10,327 nucleotides of DNA from Actinomycetota bacterium (GTDB taxonomy: Bacteria; Actinomycetota; Thermoleophilia; Gaiellales; Gaiellaceae): the NCBI GenBank assembly GCA_013817555.1, contig JACDCN010000052.1:1-10327 (forward strand). Reading direction: 5' to 3'. The notes beneath the pieces are model-generated. The model did no database searches and was not told the DNA's origin. It saw nothing but the letters and a program-made list of their open reading frames with translations. This document shows, one piece after another, positions 6,512 through 10,327 of this stretch. Position numbers and translations under genes: made by a program. The stretch's first letter is position 1. Every line of letters starts with the position of its first letter.

Positions 6512-7449
6512 TGCCGAGTGAGGCCGAGATGCGGCTGCGGGAGCGGCTCAGTAAGCTCGCCGGCATGAAGCTCCTCCGCGGGACGAAGCTGAGCGGTGAG
6601 CTCGAGCGGCTCCAGGATCAGCTCGACCGCCTTCAGGCGGAGCCGAGCGAGGAGGAGATCTGGCGCTCGGTCGAGCTCGCGCGGCACCAGGATCGCCCCT
6701 ACACGCTCGACTACGTCGAGCGGATCCTCGACGACTTCTTCGAGCTCCACGGTGACCGCGGCCGAGCCGACGATCGGGCGATCGTGACCGGCCTCGGCAA
6801 GCTCGCCGGGCGTACGATCGTCCTCGTCGGACACCAGAAGGGGCGGGATCTCAAGGAGCGGACGAAGCGGAACTTCGGGATGGCCTATCCCGAGGGGTAC
6901 CGGAAGGCCATGCGCGCGATGGCGCTCGCTGAGCGCCACGGGTTCCCGCTCGTGACCCTGGTCGACACACCCGGCGCGTACCCTGGGGTCGCGGCCGAGC
7001 AGCACGGTCAGGGTGGAGCGATCGCACGCTCCCAGGCGGCGATGGTGCGGCTCTCGGTGCCGACCGTTGCCTGCGTCATCGGCGAGGGCGGATCGGGAGG
7101 CGCGGTCGCGATTGCCGTCGCAGACCGGGTGCTCATGCAGGAGCACGCCATCTATTCGGTCATCTCACCGGAGGGCTGTGCGGCGATCCTGTGGAGAGAC
7201 GCGGGCGAGGCCCGCAAGGCCGCCGCGGCATTCAAACCCGACGCCGCACACTGCCTCGAGCTCGGTGTGATAGATGCGATCGTCCCAGAGCCGAAGGGCG
7301 GCGCGCATACAGATCCGGATTCGGCCGCAAAGTTGCTCGAGGAGGGCATCTTGGGGGCGTTGGAGCAGATCGACGCTCTGGAGCCCGACGAGCGACGGCG
7401 CCTGCGGCGGGAGAAGTACCGCGTCATGGGCGTTCTAGCGCCCGCTTGA
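6511..7449 (+). CDS. accA: Acetyl-CoA carboxylase carboxyltransferase subunit alpha
   Basis: A 312-residue alpha subunit (E. coli AccA is 319), partner of AccD in the cytosolic carboxyltransferase. The N-terminal helical region (about 1-60) is followed by RPYTLDYVERILDDFFELHGDR, characteristic of AccA. The core carries FGMAYPEGYRKAMRAM at 122-137, VDTPGAYPG at 151-159, and AEQHGQGGAIA at 162-172. It also has the oxyanion segment GEGGSGGA at 191-198 and the SVISPEGCAAILWRD block at 216-230. The GTG start overlaps the accD stop by one base, implying tightly coupled, equimolar synthesis of the two subunits. The frame runs open back to 6211, but that part lies inside accD in another frame and has no AccA character. 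A likely terminator follows at 7489-7512. The biotin carboxylase and carrier genes are not in the window. Confidence 0.96.
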   Translation: MPSEAEMRLRERLSKLAGMKLLRGTKLSGELERLQDQLDRLQAEPSEEEIWRSVELARHQDRPYTLDYVERILDDFFELHGDRGRADDRAIVTGLGKLAGRTIVLVGHQKGRDLKERTKRNFGMAYPEGYRKAMRAMALAERHGFPLVTLVDTPGAYPGVAAEQHGQGGAIARSQAAMVRLSVPTVACVIGEGGSGGAVAIAVADRVLMQEHAIYSVISPEGCAAILWRDAGEARKAAAAFKPDAAHCLELGVIDAIVPEPKGGAHTDPDSAAKLLEEGILGALEQIDALEPDERRRLRREKYRVMGVLAPA

Positions 7450-7452
7450 AGA

Positions 7453-7482
7453 CTATCCACACCTTCCACAGGCTTATCCCCG
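7453..7482 (+). other. Cluster of DnaA-box-like words
   Basis: Within 30 nt are CTATCCACA (7453-7461, one mismatch to TTATCCACA), CCTTCCACA (7462-7470, three mismatches) and TTATCCCCG (7474-7482, two mismatches). A further CAATCCACA (two mismatches) lies at 7560-7568 next to the ligD start. None is a perfect box, and no dnaA or dnaN is near. The cluster could be a DnaA-binding or regulatory site or chance. Confidence 0.3.
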
Positions 7483-7488
7483 GCACGG

Positions 7489-7512
7489 AAAACCCTGCCG
7501 AGCGGGGCTTTT
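7489..7512 (+). terminator. Probable intrinsic terminator after accA
   Basis: AAAA is followed by CCCTGC, loop CGA, then GCGGGG (a 6-bp stem including one G-T wobble, 7493-7507), then CTTTT. The A-tract on the left could extend pairing to the T-tract and give some activity in both directions. It sits 40 nt after the accA stop and 58 nt before ligD, separating the two transcription units. The stem is short, so strength is uncertain. Confidence 0.6.
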
Positions 7513-7569
7513 GTCGGATTCGCAGCCAGTTGGTGAAGAAAGTGTTGCGTTGATGGCGACAATCCACAG

Positions 7570-9873
7570 GTGACGCTCGACGAGTACCGCCGCAAGCGCA
7601 GTCCGCACTCGACGCCCGAGCCTTTCGGCACGAAGAAACGGCACTCCGCGGAGCCACGCTTCGTCATCCAGCGCCACGACGCGCGGCGCTTGCACTACGA
7701 CTTCCGTCTCGAGCGAGATGGAGCGCTCGCGAGTTGGGCTGTGCCTAAGGGCGTTCCGCTACGGCGCGGCGAGCGGCATCTTGCCGTCCACGTCGAGGAC
7801 CACCCGCTCGAGTACGGCGACTTCGAGGGAACCATTCCCGCCGGCCAATACGGGGCGGGAACCGTAGAGATCTGGGACCGTGGCACGTACGAGCTGCTCG
7901 AGGAGAAACGTGACGGAGGGTTGACCGTTCGGTTGGACGGTGCGCGCTTGGACGGTGTCTGGACGCTCGTGCCCGCCAAGCTCGACGGCGACCCGAAGAA
8001 CTGGCTCTTGCTGCGGAAAGACGGCGCGCAGGAGGACGTAAGCCGGCATACGCCGATGCTCGCGACGTCGTCGGACACGCTCCCTCTGGGCGAGAGCTGG
8101 ATCTACGAGCCCAAGTGGGACGGCTTCCGCGCGCTCGTGACGATCTCGGGCGGCCAAGCCACGCTCACGAGCAGGAACGGCAACGACCTAACAGAGCGCT
8201 TCAAGCCGGCCGCGCGCGCGGCCGAGCTCGGGACCCGCTCGGCCGACGCCGTGCTCGACGCAGAGATCTGCGCGCTCGACGACAGCGGTCGCTCCCGCTT
8301 CTCCCTGCTCCAGGAAGGGGCGGGCACGCTCGTCCTCGTCGTCTTCGATCTCCTCGAGCTCGACTCGGAGCCGCTCATTGCGCTCCCGCTGGTCGAACGG
8401 AGGAGGCGGCTCGAGGGACTGATCGACCCCTCCCGCGGCGGCATCGTCCTCTCGCCACAATTCGAGGATGGTGGAGCGCTCCTCGCCGCGGCCGAGGAAC
8501 AGGAGCTGGAGGGAGTCGTCGCGAAACGGGTCGACTCCCGTTACCAGCCCGGCAAGCGCAGCACCGACTGGCACAAGGTGAAGGTGCGTCGAGGCCAGGA
8601 GGTCGTGATCGCGGGCTACACGAAGGGCCAGGGCCGCAGGTCGGCGGGCTTCGGCGCGCTCGTCGTGGGCGTGCACGAGGCTGGGGGCCTCCGCTGGGCG
8701 GGAAACGTCGGCACCGGCTTCACCGAGACCGAGATCACGCGGCTCCTCGGGCTCCTGAAACCGCTCGTGCGCAAGGACTCACCCTTTGCCGAGACGCCTA
8801 AGATGCCGCGCGTCCGGCGCTCGGACGTCGTTTGGGTGGAGCCGCAGCTCGTGGCCGAGGTGGGGTTTGCGGAGTGGACGCACGAGGGGCGTTTGCGCGC
8901 CCCGGTTTACCTTGGCCTCCGAGAGGACAAGCCTGCCTCCGAGGTGCGCAAGGAGACGACTCCGTTGCCGTCGGTTTTGAAGAAGGGACGCCGGGAGCTT
9001 CGGCTCTCGAATCTGGACAAGACCTTCTGGCCGGAGGAGGGAATCACGAAGGGCGATCTCGTTGCCTACTACCGAGATGTCGCCGAGGTTCTCGTCCCGC
9101 ATCTCCGAGATCGCCCGTTCACGATGAAGCGCTACCCCGACGGCTGGCAGGGAAAGAACTTCTTCCAAAAGCAGGCGCCCTCGCACATGCCGGAGTGGAT
9201 CGAGCGCGCTCCGTTCCCGGCCTCGACCCGCGAGGGAGAGAAGAAGATCATCGACTACGCGCTCGTCGACCACGAGCTGGCGCTGCTCTGGATGGCGAAC
9301 ATGGGCTGCATCGACATGCACGCCTGGTCGTCCCGTGCGGACAAGCCCGAGCGGCCGGACTGGGTGATGTTCGATCTCGACCCGGCCGAAGGCGCGACCT
9401 TCCACGACGTCGTGACGGTCGCCCGGCTCGTCAAGGACACGCTCGACCTGCTCGAGCTCGAGGCGTTTCCGAAGACCTCGGGCTCGCGCGGCATCCACAT
9501 TCTCGTGCCGATCTCCCGGCGCCACACTTTCGCCGACGCTCGCGAGTTCGCATCGATCATCGCGGGGGCGCTCGCGCGTGCCCATCCAGGGCTCGTCACG
9601 ACGGAGTGGTCGAAGCAAAAACGACGCGGCGTGCTCGTCGACGCGAACCAGAACGGTCCCGGTAAGACCAACGCCTCGGTGTACTCCGTGCGTCCGAGAG
9701 CCGGTGCGCCTGTCTCCACACCGCTGCGCTGGGATGAGGTCGCACCGGGGCTCGACCTCGCGGCGTTCACGATGGACGCAGTGCTCGACCGGGTAGCGCG
9801 CGACGGCGACCTCTTCGCCAGCGTGCTCGGTGGCAAGCAGTCGCTGACGCAGGCACTCCGCCGGCTTCGTTGA
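7570..9873 (+). CDS. ligD: Multidomain non-homologous end-joining DNA ligase D (PE-LIG-POL)
   Basis: A 767-residue LigD that processes, fills and seals double-strand breaks with Ku. Domain order is 3'-phosphoesterase, ligase, polymerase, as in Pseudomonas LigD; mycobacterial LigD is POL-PE-LIG. The PE domain (about 25-150) has RHDARRLHYDFRLE with His36, His42, Asp44 and Arg46, plus VEDHPLEY with His78 and Tyr82. The ligase domain (about 160-455) has the adenylated Lys182 in EPKWDGFRA, SRNG at 201-204, EGVVAKR at 314-320 and WHKVKV at 334-339. The POL domain (about 475-760) has the metal-binding FDLDP (Asp602, Asp604), SGSRGIHI with His643, and a conserved DANQN block at 691-695. All key residues are intact. 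The GTG start gives the typical MTLDEYRRKR beginning. No Ku gene is in the window. It follows a terminator and is probably its own unit. Confidence 0.96.
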   Translation: MTLDEYRRKRSPHSTPEPFGTKKRHSAEPRFVIQRHDARRLHYDFRLERDGALASWAVPKGVPLRRGERHLAVHVEDHPLEYGDFEGTIPAGQYGAGTVEIWDRGTYELLEEKRDGGLTVRLDGARLDGVWTLVPAKLDGDPKNWLLLRKDGAQEDVSRHTPMLATSSDTLPLGESWIYEPKWDGFRALVTISGGQATLTSRNGNDLTERFKPAARAAELGTRSADAVLDAEICALDDSGRSRFSLLQEGAGTLVLVVFDLLELDSEPLIALPLVERRRRLEGLIDPSRGGIVLSPQFEDGGALLAAAEEQELEGVVAKRVDSRYQPGKRSTDWHKVKVRRGQEVVIAGYTKGQGRRSAGFGALVVGVHEAGGLRWAGNVGTGFTETEITRLLGLLKPLVRKDSPFAETPKMPRVRRSDVVWVEPQLVAEVGFAEWTHEGRLRAPVYLGLREDKPASEVRKETTPLPSVLKKGRRELRLSNLDKTFWPEEGITKGDLVAYYRDVAEVLVPHLRDRPFTMKRYPDGWQGKNFFQKQAPSHMPEWIERAPFPASTREGEKKIIDYALVDHELALLWMANMGCIDMHAWSSRADKPERPDWVMFDLDPAEGATFHDVVTVARLVKDTLDLLELEAFPKTSGSRGIHILVPISRRHTFADAREFASIIAGALARAHPGLVTTEWSKQKRRGVLVDANQNGPGKTNASVYSVRPRAGAPVSTPLRWDEVAPGLDLAAFTMDAVLDRVARDGDLFASVLGGKQSLTQALRRLR

Positions 9874-9948
9874 TGTCGTCGCTTTCGTGGGGGCGAGGTA
9901 GAAGCGATCGAAACCGCGGCTACCCCGGCCGAAGCCGTGACCCGCGCA

Positions 9949-10327
9949 CTACGAGACCTCGAGTAGACGCCGCTCGAGGTAGCGGCTCTCGGCCTGGTTC
10001 GCGGTCAGCTCGAGCGCTCTTCGGTACGCGGCGGCGGCCTCGTCGCGTCGCTCGAGTCGGCGGAGAAGATCCGCGCGGGCAGCGTGGAGGAGGTGGTAGG
10101 TCTCCAGTGCGGAGAGCCCGTCCATGAGGACGAGAGACCTTCTTCGACTCGTCCGGAGAGCGCCACAGCGACCACTCGGTTGAGCTCGACGACGGGCGAA
10201 GCGGGACGCGAAACGGGATCCCTGCAGTGCGAATCTTCCGTTTCGCGCGAACGAGCCGCTGCGCCATCGCCGGCTCGGTGACGAGGAATGCGCGCGCGAT
10301 CTCGCCCGTTGTGAGTCCCCCGACCTC
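9949..10327 (-). pseudogene. Remnant of an ECF sigma factor of the DUF6596 (ECF42-like) family, internally deleted and frameshifted
   Basis: On the - strand, from the window edge to 10202, one frame encodes a sigma region 4 helix-turn-helix: GLTTGEIARAFLVTEPAM, then AQRLVRAKRKIR and AGIPFRVP. Immediately afterwards, in a different frame (10199 to about 10134), comes SPVVELNRVVAVAL, which in this family lies far downstream in the C-terminal TPR-like extension. A second 1-nt shift near 10133 leads to YHLLHAARADLLRRL and AYRRALELTANQAESRYLE, ending in TAG at 9949-9951. From memory of the family, well over 100 residues between FRVP and SPVVELNR are missing. Intact members are sigma factors of about 400 residues with a C-terminal extension. 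The 5' part is beyond the window. It is convergent with ligD. A truncated sigma might still be made from the first part, but the whole gene looks dead. Confidence 0.85.

Noticed and set aside
7530..7563. TTGGTG / GACAAT as a sigma-70 type promoter for ligD
   Set aside because: The hexamers are 22 nt apart and the -10 lacks its first T, so I did not list it as a promoter.
9917..9937. Inverted repeat CGGCT...AGCCG between ligD and the sigma remnant, considered as a convergent terminator
   Set aside because: It is only a 5-bp stem with an 11-nt loop and no T-tract on either side.

Overview
This is a GC-rich, densely packed bacterial segment. All intact genes lie on the + strand and many use GTG starts with 1-4 bp overlaps. 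Gene content is a core type II fatty-acid-synthesis locus (fabD end, fabG, fabF, later accD and accA), a PE-LIG-POL LigD, a tandem-GNAT protein resembling mycothiol synthase, and relics of a phosphinothricin-acetyltransferase-type gene and a DUF6596/ECF42-type sigma factor. Together these suggest a deep-branching Actinomycetota member of the Thermoleophilia/Gaiellales kind. That placement is inference: no rRNA or tRNA is visible.

Layout. Positions 1-2379 hold the 3' end of fabD, then fabG (GTGA overlap) and fabF, for malonyl-ACP supply, ketoacyl reduction and condensation. No acpP lies between fabG and fabF. Positions 2402-3118 hold a class I SAM methyltransferase of unknown substrate. Positions 3119-3326 are a scar: a 43-bp near-copy of an internal piece of fabF abuts a truncated, reversed N-terminus of a PAT-type GNAT gene. 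Positions 3327-5610 hold three genes joined by 4-bp overlaps: a type II haloacid-dehalogenase-like HAD, a tandem GNAT, and a zinc-ribbon-fused arginase-family protein that lacks several canonical arginase residues. Positions 5657-7449 hold accD and accA, the two carboxyltransferase subunits of acetyl-CoA carboxylase, overlapping by 1 bp. Positions 7450-7569 hold a likely intrinsic terminator and a cluster of DnaA-box-like words. Positions 7570-9873 encode the multidomain NHEJ ligase LigD. Positions 9949-10327 (- strand, convergent) are a sigma-factor pseudogene with a large internal deletion and a frameshift.

How they fit together: FabD, FabG, FabF, AccD and AccA are successive parts of fatty-acid initiation and elongation. 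The four accessory enzyme genes sit inside this housekeeping locus. The most unusual items are the noncanonical zinc-ribbon ureohydrolase, the fabF-fragment/PAT chimeric scar, the collapsed sigma factor, and possible leaderless promoters (TAGGNT 6-7 nt before the start codon) ahead of the HAD and accD genes. No CRISPR array, complete mobile element or RNA gene was seen.
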